From NCBI GenBank assembly GCA_037954235.1, contig JBBMOA010000012.1, positions 14,191,144 to 14,255,143 of the forward strand: a stretch of 64,000 nt of DNA. The letters are read 5' to 3'. Positions within the stretch are counted from its first letter, which is position 1. Every line of letters begins with the position of its first letter. The notes beneath the pieces were generated by a model. The model was not told where the DNA came from. It searched no databases and worked only from the letters and a program-made list of their open reading frames with translations. The position numbers and the translations under genes are program-made. Of the stretch, positions 37,480 through 48,216 are shown one piece after another. This stretch comes from Aulostomus chinensis. Taxonomy: Eukaryota > Chordata > Actinopteri > Syngnathiformes > Aulostomidae.

Positions 37480-37690
37480 CGCAGCAATTTCAGATATAAT
37501 TTTTGCCACCATTGGTTTCAATGGGGGACCTCACCCCCCTGTCCCCCCCCGGACCCTCCTGTGATGTTTTTAGAGGCCTGTGATGCTCCTAAGTGTGTGT
37601 TTTTACTGCTTTTAGCGCTGACTTCGTGTCTCTCTGACTTCGAAACATAATAGGGTCTTCGCCCAGAAGTACCTTCTGGCTCAGGCCCTA
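37231..37690 (+). repeat. Short modules B4 and B5 separated by a (TAA)n run
   Basis: Two further 215-bp modules; between them is an ATA/TAA run at 37443-37480 (about 12 units), repeated in the second duplicate at 41562-41599. Confidence 0.85.
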
Positions 37691-38738
37691 ATTAAAGCTG
37701 CAAGCAGCGTTGTTAGGGCCTGAGCCCCCGCGCGGCCTATGGCCGCGTCCTTGACACCGGCCCGAATCCAACGGTGTAATCGGCAAATCCCTAGGCCTTG
37801 TAGTTTAGGAGATACGAGCCTCAGTGCGCTGCACAGTGTGAGAGCAGAGCTGAGAGCCGGCCATTTAAGAGCCCCTCCCTTCTCTGCTCGCTCTCTGCCA
37901 TCTGTGTCAGAGTGGAGAGCAGAGCTGAGAGCAGAGCTGCTAGCTGGCCCTTTAAGAACCCCTCCCCCGCTGCACTGTGTCTGATCTGTGCTGGAGTGGA
38001 GAGAGTGGAGGATTCAGAGAAATGTAGTGTGTAAAAGCTGAATAAGTCGGCATACGTTGGTCAAAAGTCACACAAAATACCATATTTTTGTAGGGATTTT
38101 TGTCAGGAATACAGTGGTGTGTTTTTAAAAGCTGTGCGATGTATGGTATAGACGTGAGAAGCATTTGTTCGAGAGTATGTACCCTGAGAGGACACGCTCT
38201 CCCCATAGACTTCCATTGTAAGGCGAAAAGTGTCTCCCCCACTTTGACGGCTCATAAAATCCAAACCAAGCGCGTAGTATATTAACCTTGAACAACTTTC
38301 AATCAGCACAGTTGGGAGAGTAATGTGTGAAAGTTTGGAAGCCCTGGCATTTACGGTTTAGGAGGAGATAGATTTTGTTCGGGGCGCAAAATTGTCCAAA
38401 ATTAGACATTCGTGTCCAAATTGTGGACATCCTGTTACAGTTAGGTCAGGGGTGTGAGTGTATGATTTATCCGTCTTGATGAGACGAGTTCAATGGTGTT
38501 TGTCCCATGTCTGTAGGACATTCCTACAGGCTGTGGCGTGGTTTTTTGTGTATGTAGGTGCCGCTATTGAGTAGAGCGCCTCTTTTTTTTTAAATTATCG
38601 AATTTTTCGCCGCACCCGATGTGCTTACCAAATTTGGTGAGTTTTCATGCATGTTTAGGGGGTCAAATTTACTTTTGAAGTGGCGAGTGTGACTTCGAAA
38701 CATAATAGGGTCTTCGCCAGGGACTGGCTCAGGCCCTA
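37691..38738 (+). repeat. Array module 9
   Basis: 1,048 bp, intermediate form with the shortened 3' hairpin end, duplicated at 41810-42857. Confidence 0.85.
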
Positions 38739-40042
38739 ATTAAAGCTGCAAGCAGCGTTGTTAGGGCCTGAGCCCCCGCGCGGCCTATGGCCGCGTCCTT
38801 GACACCGGCCCGAATCCAACGGTGTAATCGGCAAATCCCTAGGCCTTGTAGTTTAGGAGATACGAGCCTCAGTGCGCTGCACAGTGTGAGTGCAGAGCTG
38901 AGAGCCGGCCCTTTAAGAGCCCCTCCCTTCTCTGCTCGCTCTCTGCCATCTCTGTCAGAGTGGAGAGCAGAGGAGGATTTGGCAGTTTTACTGACAAACA
39001 CAGTCATAACTCTGCATATGTTGGTCAAAAGTGTAATGTAAAGACATCAGTTCGTAGAGTTTTTTCTCAGGAATTCAATGGTGTGTTTTCTGAAGGTGTG
39101 AGTGTTTTAATTTAGAAGCGACAAGTGTTTGTTTGAGAGTATGTACATGAGGGCAGAGAAGTGCCAATTGTGGTTTCCATGACTACAGTAAACAAATCTC
39201 TGCCATCTCTGTCAGAGCTGAGAGCAGAGCTGAGAGCAGAGCTGCCAGCTGGCCCATTAAGAACCCCTCCCCCGCTGCACTGTGTCTGATCTGTGCTGGA
39301 GTGCAGAGTGGAGGATTCAGAGAAATGTAGTGTGTAAAAGCTGAATAAGTCGGCATACGTTGGTCAAAAGTCACACAAAATACCATATTTTGTAGGGATT
39401 TTTGTCAGGAATACAGTGGTGTGTTTTTAAAAGCTGTGCGATGTATGGTGTAGATATGAGAAGCATTTGTTTGAGAGTATGTACCCTGAGAGGACACGCT
39501 CTCCCCCTAGACTTCCATTGTAAGGCGAAAAGTATCTCCCCCACTTTGACGGCTCATAAAATCCAAACCGAGCGCGTAGTATATTAACCTTGAACAACTT
39601 TTAATCAGCACAGTTGGGAGAGTAATGTGTGAAAGTTTGGAAGCCCTGGCATTTACGGTTTAGGAGGAGATAGATTTTGTTCGGGGCGCAAAATTGTCCA
39701 AAATTAGACATTCGTGTCCAAATTGTGGACATCCTGTTACAGTTAGGTCAGGGGTGTGAGTGTATGATTTATCCGTCTTGATGAGACGAGTTCAATGGTG
39801 TTTGTCCCATGTCTGTAGGACATTCCTACAGTCTGTGGCGTGGTTTTTTGTGTATGTAGGTGGCGCTATTGAGTAGAGCGCCTTTTTTTTTTTTAATTAT
39901 CGAATTTTTTGCCGCACCCGATGTGCTTACCAAATTTGGTGAGTTTTCATGCATGTTTAGGGGGTCAAATTTACTTTTGAAGTGGCGAGTGTGACTTCGA
40001 AACATAATAGGGTCTTCGCCAGGGACTGGCTCAGGCCCTAAT

Positions 40043-40319
40043 GAGCATTTGAAACAGGGCCATAAGTAACAAGAAATCATGCAAACGAGAAAGCAGCACT
40101 TACCTCCGGTCGGACGAGCAGGAGAAAATGGCGACGCAGCAGTCGGCTTTTATGAGCTCCTATGAGGAGACGTCAGGGAGTACAGAGTGGCACAGCAACT
40201 GATTGGCAGAGAGGTGGCATGAGGACACGTCATGAAGTGCATTGCAGCACAGCAACTGATTGGCAGAGAGCTGTCAGATCTGACCATTGAGGAGAGAGCT
40301 GAGACTTCACAGAGCCTTG
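40043..40319 (-). promoter_or_regulatory. Captured promoter/first-exon-like segment, copy 2
   Basis: Same as the segment at 35924-36200, shifted by 4,119 bp, with all described sites intact (splice donor at 40104/40103). Confidence 0.5.
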
Positions 40320-41563
40320 TTGCGAGGGTTTGAGAGCCCCTCCCTTCTCTGCTCGCTCTCTGCCATCTGTGTCAGAGTGGAGAGCAGAGGAGGATTTGGC
40401 AGTTTAACTGACAAACACAGTCATAACTCTGCATATGTTGGTCAAAAGTGGAATGTAAAGACATCAGTGCGTAGAGTTTTTTCTCAGGAATTCAATGGTG
40501 TGCTTTTTGAAGGTGTGAGTGTTTTAGTTTAGAAGCTACAAGTGTTTGTTTGAGAGTATGTACATGAGGGCAGAGACCCTTCAATTGTGGTTTCCATGAC
40601 TACAGTAAACAAATCTCTGCCATCTGTGCCTGAGTGGAGAGCAGCTAAAAAGTGTACATTTTTAGTGTGTGAAAAGTAAATAACTCTGCATTTGTTGCTT
40701 GGAAGTGGAATATAATTCCATATATTTGTAGAGATTTTTCTGAGGAATCCAGTGGTGTGTTTTGTTAAGCTGTGAGAGTTTCAGTGTAGACGTGACAAGC
40801 ATTTGTTCGAGAGTATGTACAATGAGAGGACACGCTCTCCCCATAGACTTCCATTATAACGTGAATTTTTGTCGTAACTTTGACGGCTTATAAAATCCAA
40901 ACCGAGCGCGTAGTATATTATTCTTACTGAACTTTTAATCAGCAAAGTCGGGAGAGTAATGTGTGAAAGTTTGGAAGCGATACCATTTACGGTTTAGGAG
41001 GAGATAGATTTTGTTCGGAGGGTGCGATGGTGAAAAATTGGACTTTTGTGTCCAAATTGTGGACGTCCTGTTGAAGTTAGGTTAGGGGTCAGAGTGTACG
41101 AATTTTTCGTCTTGATGAGACGAATCCACCGGTGTTGGTCCCATGTCTGTGGGACATTCCTCGGGGAAGTTATTGACGTAAACGTGTTTTTGGCTTGCTA
41201 GGTGGCGCTGTTGAGTTTTGCGTGTAAATTTTTTTTAGAATATCAAATTTTTCGCCGGACCGGACGTGTCTGCAAAAATTCAGCGAATTTCATGCATGTT
41301 CAGGGGGTCAAATTAAGCGTTAAAGAGTTCGCGGAATAAAGAAAGAATAATAAAACGGAGCAATTTCAGATATAATTTTGCCACCATTGGTTTCAATGGG
41401 AGACCTCACCCCCCTGTCCCCCCCCGGACCCCCCTGTGATGTTTTTAGAGGCCTGTGATGCTCCTAAGTGTGTGTTTTTACTGCTTTTAGCGCTGACTTC
41501 GTGTCTCTCTGACTTCGAAACATAATAGGGTCTTCGCCCAGAAGTACCTTCTGGCTCAGGCCC

Positions 41564-41598
<35 letters not shown>

Positions 41599-41809
41599 CG
41601 CAGCAATTTCAGATATAATTTTTGCCACCATTGGTTTCAATGGGGGACCTCACCCCCCTGTCCCCCCCCGGACCCTCCTGTGATGTTTTTAGAGGCCTGT
41701 GATGCTCCTAAGTGTGTGTTTTTACTGCTTTTAGCGCTGACTTCGTGTCTCTCTGACTTCGAAACATAATAGGGTCTTCGCCCAGAAGTACCTTCTGGCT
41801 CAGGCCCTA

Positions 41810-42857
41810 ATTAAAGCTGCAAGCAGCGTTGTTAGGGCCTGAGCCCCCGCGCGGCCTATGGCCGCGTCCTTGACACCGGCCCGAATCCAACGGTGTAATC
41901 GGCAAATCCCTAGGCCTTGTAGTTTAGGAGATACGAGCCTCAGTGCGCTGCACAGTGTGAGAGCAGAGCTGAGAGCCGGCCATTTAAGAGCCCCTCCCTT
42001 CTCTGCTCGCTCTCTGCCATCTGTGTCAGAGTGGAGAGCAGAGCTGAGAGCAGAGCTGCTAGCTGGCCCTTTAAGAACCCCTCCCCCGCTGCACTGTGTC
42101 TGATCTGTGCTGGAGTGGAGAGAGTGGAGGATTCAGAGAAATGTAGTGTGTAAAAGCTGAATAAGTCGGCATACGTTGGTCAAAAGTCACACAAAATACC
42201 ATATTTTTGTAGGGATTTTTGTCAGGAATACAGTGGTGTGTTTTTAAAAGCTGTGCGATGTATGGTATAGACGTGAGAAGCATTTGTTCGAGAGTATGTA
42301 CCCTGAGAGGACACGCTCTCCCCATAGACTTCCATTGTAAGGCGAAAAGTGTCTCCCCCACTTTGACGGCTCATAAAATCCAAACCAAGCGCGTAGTATA
42401 TTAACCTTGAACAACTTTCAATCAGCACAGTTGGGAGAGTAATGTGTGAAAGTTTGGAAGCCCTGGCATTTACGGTTTAGGAGGAGATAGATTTTGTTCG
42501 GGGCGCAAAATTGTCCAAAATTAGACATTCGTGTCCAAATTGTGGACATCCTGTTACAGTTAGGTCAGGGGTGTGAGTGTATGATTTATCCGTCTTGATG
42601 AGACGAGTTCAATGGTGTTTGTCCCATGTCTGTAGGACATTCCTACAGTCTGTGGCGTGGTTTTTTGTGTATGTAGGTGGCGCTATTGAGTAGAGCGCCT
42701 CTTTTTTTTTTAATTATCGAATTTTTCGCCGCACCCGATGTGCTTACCAAATTTGGTGAGTTTTCATGCATGTTTAGGGGGTCAAATTTACTTTTGAAGT
42801 GGCGAGTGTGACTTCGAAACATAATAGGGTCTTCGCCAGGGACTGGCTCAGGCCCTA
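41810..42857 (+). repeat. Last module of the array
   Basis: Second copy of module 9. Ends in GGCTCAGGCCCTAA followed by unique DNA 'taaaaaggacagcg', marking the right edge of the array. Confidence 0.85.
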
Positions 42858-44225
42858 ATAAAAAGGACAGCGCAGACTACCGTCAGCCGTCCCCACGAGC
42901 GTCGCACTTGACGGCTCACCATGAAGGACGGATTAAATACAGAGGATGAATTTCACCGTACGATATACATGTGGCAATAAAAACATCCCAAAAAAATGCC
43001 ATGGAGAACTTGATGTACTTGGCAGGTCATGTAATTATCTTAATGAACCTGTCAGAAGTATTCAAAACTGAGTTTACCATTCACCATTTTAACACACAAG
43101 TGACTCACAAGGTAAAAACTATACCTGCTACACACTCTGTGGACCTATAGTCACCTTCCAATGGTACATCAAAAGTTTCAAGTCCGAAAATCGAAAAGCT
43201 TTCAAGCTAAAAGTGTAGCATTATTTATTTTATTTTTTTTTAAGTCTTGTCATATCCAGTATAATATTAAAAAATTCTCAGAAGCACATTCATCTGTTAG
43301 AAGAGCCGGTCCAGCAATGCTTTTTTTTTCTTTCATTTCGTCTGTTGTTAGGTGTTAATTGTTACTATGGAAACATGTTCTGAAATAGTCTTGGGTGGTC
43401 TTTGAACATCCAATTAATCAGTCTATTCTTATGAAACTAATACTTGCCGGAGAGAAACTAAGACTGATTTATATGTCAGATCCATCTATAATTTGTTGTT
43501 TGTTGTTTGTTTTCGGGAAATCACACATAGATCAGCGAAAAACAAACAAAGAGCTGCTTGTTTATTTAAAGTGGCGTTGAAAGTGCTACATTTCCTTTAT
43601 TTATGCTTGACAGTGGATATTTTTGATTTCACTCGGACTATATTGCTCAAAGATTCTCGCTGCGACCTCAAGGATGACACTGAGACTTCTAAGATGACGA
43701 GTAATACCTGTCATCATCAAACCGCTTTTAATGCCCCAACTTCCTGTACGGGGCTCTTTCTCTGACAGCTGTTGCCGGTGACAACCAGCAGATACCTCAG
43801 ATGAATTATGAGACGTTCCCCCAAGTCGACTGCTGAAGACCCTTGCGCCTCGTCCTGATTCAGTCCGGCTTTAAACACCGTGGAAGAAAGACAAAAAGAA
43901 CAGAGGAAGATGATCAGGACTCGCGATGAAGAGGAGAATCATTTTATACATTATTTCCTATCAATTTTGTTTGCCTTGTTTTCCACCTTTTTGTCTACAG
44001 CTGTTCGTTCTTTGTGTGACTTGAAAAAACAAACATTCAGTGAATATTTTGAAAATACAATAGCAATTTTAAACACAAAGTGATTCACAAACAAAATATA
44101 GTATGGATATAACAGATGTTTCTCCCTCATTTGGCAAACACTGGTTCTCTTTCCTTTCTTTTAATTGCTTTAGAGGGAAGATGCACTCTGACTCAGGATG
44201 AGTGTGTGTGTGTGTGTGTGTGTGT

Positions 44226-44256
<31 letters not shown>

Positions 44257-44829
44257 CCCATTTCACCATTGCTGGCCTGCGTGTGGGGTCTCAAACTGAG
44301 ACAGAGTTCTTCTTATTCGCCCCCTACAGCTCTGTCTAGCTGATGAGAGTCAGCCTAAGTTCTGCATGGCTCTCGTTTCATTTATAAAACCCGTTTCTTG
44401 GGAGACTCAACTTCTTATCATGCAGATGTTTGTTAGAGGTGATACACTTACTTATTTCTAAATTCAGAGCAGCTAATCGTGATTATTTCAATCAAATCTG
44501 AGAATCCTCAAGCACATGGGGGGACTAACTCTGGAGCGCCGGTGCCAGGATTCACCGTTGTATGATGGTAAATAAAACCGAGCCTCACTTTTAATCCAAT
44601 GGAGCTAAATGTATTTGACTATGTAGATCATAACCTGGAAAAAAAAAACAGGAGAAAAGAGTTATTAGCCTACATTTTATACAGTGCAGACCACTGATTA
44701 ATCATTTACTAGACACACATTTCCTTAATGAGAGTATGCTGGAACACATATTACTTTATTATTGTTAAACAAGCCTGCAATATACAGTATTTATTCAGCT
44801 GTAACCTGGCAGGGATCTAAAGTAAGTGG
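42858..44829. other. Gene-free stretch right of the array
   Basis: AT-rich, no exon recognised. A compound (TG)n(TC)n microsatellite lies at 44203-44257. Short open frames are without family motifs. Confidence 0.6.
44203..44257. repeat. Compound (TG)n(TC)n microsatellite
   Basis: TG dinucleotides pass directly into TC dinucleotides. Confidence 0.95.
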
Positions 44830-45800
44830 TCAAACAGACATGCACTCTTGTCCCTGCACCTCCCGATGTCCCTGGTCGTGAGTACCGTTGATCGTCTTCT
44901 GTGCAGATTTAACCGTGGTTGCCATGCAGCAGTTGATGCAGGAAGTGAGGACACCTTCAACCACACACCTGTAGATGGCCACCTCAGGAAGTAGAGGTTG
45001 TCTGTCTGTTATCTGCATCGAGCCTGATACTGCATGTATAACAAAGGGCTCAGGGCTCCTCCCTTTGTGCACCCGCTGATGAGGATGATAGAGGAGGACG
45101 AGATGCGGCGTGGCCCCCTGGGATGAGCTCGGACCAAGAAATGATTTCATTATTTCGCCAGAGTTTGTAGGATGATGTATTGAAGGTGGAGCTAAGTCCA
45201 AGTGAGTGAAGGCCAGGTGAACCATAGATGAGATGATGTCATCAGTGGAGGTTTTTTTTTGTTGTCCTGTAATCAGCAGGGATCCACTGTGATATGGATG
45301 ATGTCCTTCATTGGGCCACGCGACCAGCCGTCTGAAGCACCTCACGATTATTGGGGTCAGCACTACTGCTGAGGCTTTTCACTGTTGAGGGATGGTGGTG
45401 GCGGCCCGGGAGATGTCCCTCAATGCCTCTGAGTCTTTGAGGACCCAGTCTAGTATGTCCCCTGATCCTGCAGTAGCTCTTGGGTTATCTATCTGGAAGG
45501 AAGTCCTCAAACCTGCTGCAGTCATGATACACAGGGGCATGCATCTCTTTTGTCCTAGTCTGTAGTGTTCTTGATGTCCCTCTGCATACTGTAGGGAAGG
45601 GGGGGGGGGTTATTGGTGGAAAACTGTCTTTCAAGAGAATAAGTGGCTTTGGCCCTCTTGATGTATGCAGTCAGGTTTGTCCTTGTTGCTCTGAGTGCAG
45701 GTACACCACCAGACCTGCACTCAGAGTCCTGGGCTTTCAGGAATGAAGAATCTTTGCATTCAGCCGATGATCCTGGTGGTGATAGAGGGTGGCTGCTCAC
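44830..45800 (-). pseudogene. Broken non-LTR retrotransposon (L2/CR1/Rex-like reverse transcriptase remnant)
   Basis: On the minus strand a 177-codon frame (45363-44830) contains STDDIISSMVHLAFTHLD, matching the 'STDDA...ALTHLD' stretch before the catalytic motifs of fish LINE reverse transcriptases. In another frame nearby SGCTKGGALSPLLY corresponds to the 'G-PQGCVLSPLLY' motif, so frameshifts are present; later VVEGVLTSCIN resembles the C-terminal LTSCI region. Upstream on the same strand (45800-45555) a frame with NLTAYIKRAKATYSLERQFSTNN looks like the linker between endonuclease and polymerase. The FADD catalytic motif was not found. The element is truncated and inactive; clade is inferred. 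Confidence 0.7.
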
Positions 45801-46630
45801 GTGTGAGTCTTGCTGGATGACGTAACAGTACAGATCAAACGTACATTTAAAAGATTGTGTTGCTGTTTTCTCAGTGCTGAGCTGGAACCTCTCTGTCTGA
45901 CAATCTTTTGATCACCCCCCCCCCCCCCAAACAATGCCATCTTCTTTAGCAGAAAAACACCAAAAATACTGAGGGACTAGGATATTAAATCTTAAATGTG
46001 GTTTTCCTCTGTGACATTTAGATTTCTTGCCTGAAGTAATGAGGAGTGACTCAGAAGCTGGTCGGTCAGGACTTGCAGCTCGAGGCCTGAAAATAAATAT
46101 ATATTCGTATATTCTTTTTTTTAATTTTCTGCCATTTTCCTGCCCACTTTGGCACAATGGCATGATAAATACTTTGCCACATTGCAATCAGAAGTAAATG
46201 AAGAGAAAATTGCACTCAACTGCAATTTTATGGCTAGAACGAGCACAAGAGGAATATCTTTGAGTTACAGGCCTTGCTCAAGGGTACCCGAGGTCAGGAA
46301 AAACAGGAGGGGGCATTTGGATTTAGATCCTTCAAAATAAAAATTAGGGATCCGAGCGTTTGCCAAATGTTGATAAAAGTAAATAATTTTACCAGTAAGA
46401 AAGAGAGAGAGAGAACAAAGGCACAGGTAGTTTAAGTTCAACGAAACCAGATCAATATCCACAATTACAGCTGGTGCACCGGTGTCATTTTCATCTTTCA
46501 AGCACAATACGGTCTATTTCTTATCATAAAGGATATACTTTAAACTGTGAGTACTTTTGATAATTTAAGCATCTTGCCAACACTACTTACTTTTACATAC
46601 TTGACTATCAGTCAGTATGTTGATATTGGA

Positions 46631-46660
46631 TTTTTATTTATCTATTTATTTATTTATTTT
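46631..46660. repeat. (TTTA)n microsatellite
   Basis: Short imperfect tetranucleotide run. Confidence 0.8.
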
Positions 46661-48091
46661 ACTACCATATATCAGTTTGTGCAACTGCCCCAAAAATGAT
46701 ATAGTGGTTGGGCTGGAGGTAGCAGCCAATATTTCTACACTCCACGCCAAACCTGGTTTCCAAAATATATTATGCAATAACAGGTCAGAACTGCTCCCCA
46801 CAACACTCGGCACCTTTTTTAAACTTTTTTCTTCTGATTGTTTTGAGGAACTGGCCGCTGTGAAATAGTTTTGTGTCTGAGTGTACTTAAAAAAGAAAGT
46901 TTAATTGTTATTTATGGATCTGCCCCACATGTCACTCAAGCCTCATTTTCAGCAGACCTCCCTGACCACCAACCCCAGGTCACAGCACTGTACCCGGCGT
47001 TGCCAGCAGGCCTGAGGGATCTCGGAGACCTGTGACTCCTGTCTGTATAAATTATTCACTCAAATGCACCTGCAAACCACACAAAACTGATGTCAGTGCT
47101 CCGGTACACTGTCAGCATTGATGGATATTTATAACAAAAGTTCAGTTGGCAGTTGTGATATGGGGGGACTTTGCTAAGGGCCCCCCGGAATACCTAGGAG
47201 CTAGTTTTGAATGCGGAAAAACAAAGATGTGTACAGGCAAGTCTGTGCTGTGGTTGTCAGGGTATCAGTGCTCCTGGATTTCTCCTGCAGGGTAATGACA
47301 GCTTGCCTTGTCAACAAAGAGCTAAATTTTGCAGGATTCAAACCTCCCGAGTGTCACAAGGTGCTTCCTGAAAGATACCGTGGCTGCAGTTTCACACCTC
47401 ATATGTAAAGGCTTACAAGAATCACCTGGAATTAAAATAAATCAACTTTAATCAGACAAGAGGCAGTAATGAGATGTCAGAGCTATACTAAATATCTATG
47501 CTTAGACAGTTTATAAGGCACAAAGTAATCGAAGGCCACCATGGCTGGTTTGATTCCCCAGGGTTTTGTTGTGGTCCACACATTGTGTCTGTTGGTGGGG
47601 AGAAGACAGAGCAATTGGTACCGAGCTTTGATCTCAGAGTTTTCACTTTGATCTCTAACACCCAGATATCGCAACAGAGCATCAAAGGTGTCCTATCACA
47701 GTCTTTCTGAAGGACTTTTATCTTAGTCCTCTTAGATGTCACAAAATATGAAAGCCATCAAAGCAGAATGTGATGTTGTTACTTCTAAATGCACCGTCCC
47801 CTTATCTTGGGCACTACCTATCGTTTGAGGGATGGGCCAATTGTGTGACGTCACAAAACCTCTTTGACACCTCTGACTTCAGCTTTAGAGTTGTTGATTT
47901 CACATTCATTTAAGTTTGTTTTAAGACGCAAGTTTTGAAATTCAATCTGCCACGCCATCAATAAATTGATGAAGTTTTATTATTTGTTGTGGCTCTGGTT
48001 GTTGTTTTTGTTCAGAAGATGATAATGATGATGGATTATTGATGATGGTTTGTGTGTACCTTCACTGCCTACCCCAATGCCACTCTGTGGT

Positions 48092-48092
48092 T

Positions 48093-48124
<32 letters not shown>

Positions 48125-48167
48125 ACACAAACACACACACACACACTCACTCACGCACGCACAAAGA

Positions 48168-48213
<46 letters not shown>
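48092..48213. repeat. Compound (TC)n / (AC)n microsatellite
   Basis: TC dinucleotides to about 48124, then interrupted and finally long perfect AC units. Open frames across it on both strands are artefacts. Confidence 0.95.

Positions 48214-48216
<3 letters not shown>

Larger units (their letters stand above)
34190..42640 (+). repeat. 4,119-bp tandem duplication inside the array
   Basis: Sequence from about 34190 to about 38305 is repeated with an exact offset of 4,119 bp to about 42640. Every feature I compared (module starts 34620/38739 and 37691/41810, captured segment 35924/40043, (TAA)n runs 37443/41562) keeps that offset with no length change. Only the last part of the second copy differs (for example 'ggtgccgc' versus 'ggtggcgc' near 38560/42678), placing the breakpoint within the homologous module ends. 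Consistent with very recent unequal exchange, or an assembly duplication. Confidence 0.9.
24845..42857 (+). repeat. 18-kb array of ~1.0-1.5-kb tandem modules with inverted ends (putative non-autonomous Helitron-like family)
   Basis: Ten modules (24845, 26046, 27251, 28763, 29964, 31930, 33659, 34620, 37691 and duplicates 38739, 41810) start with ATTAAAGCTGCAAGCAGCG and then TTAGGGCCTGAGCC; many end in the exact inverse GGCTCAGGCCCTAA, directly abutting the next module. Many 3' ends carry a hairpin CCAGAAGTACCTTCTGG eight bases before a final CTAA followed by T. All copies point the same way. Each module itself contains two or three diverged versions of a roughly 230-bp block ('gagtggagagcag... 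taactc.gcat.tgttg... gagagtatgtac'). No conserved reading frame beyond about 120 codons, no transposase. Seen: order, ends, identity. Inferred: Helitron/helentron-like origin. A complex satellite with TIR-MITE ancestry is the alternative. Confidence 0.85.

Noticed and set aside
24867..42428. Dozens of recurring 60-122 codon frames on both strands of the array
   Set aside because: They repeat with the modules, overlap each other in several frames, differ between modules by shifts and stops, and show no known domain.
24845..42857. CRISPR array or prokaryotic satellite
   Set aside because: Repeat units exceed 1 kb, there are no spacers of constant length, and the context is vertebrate.
44830..45363. 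Intact host gene of 177 codons
   Set aside because: It shows shifted reverse-transcriptase motifs in neighbouring frames and belongs to a broken LINE.
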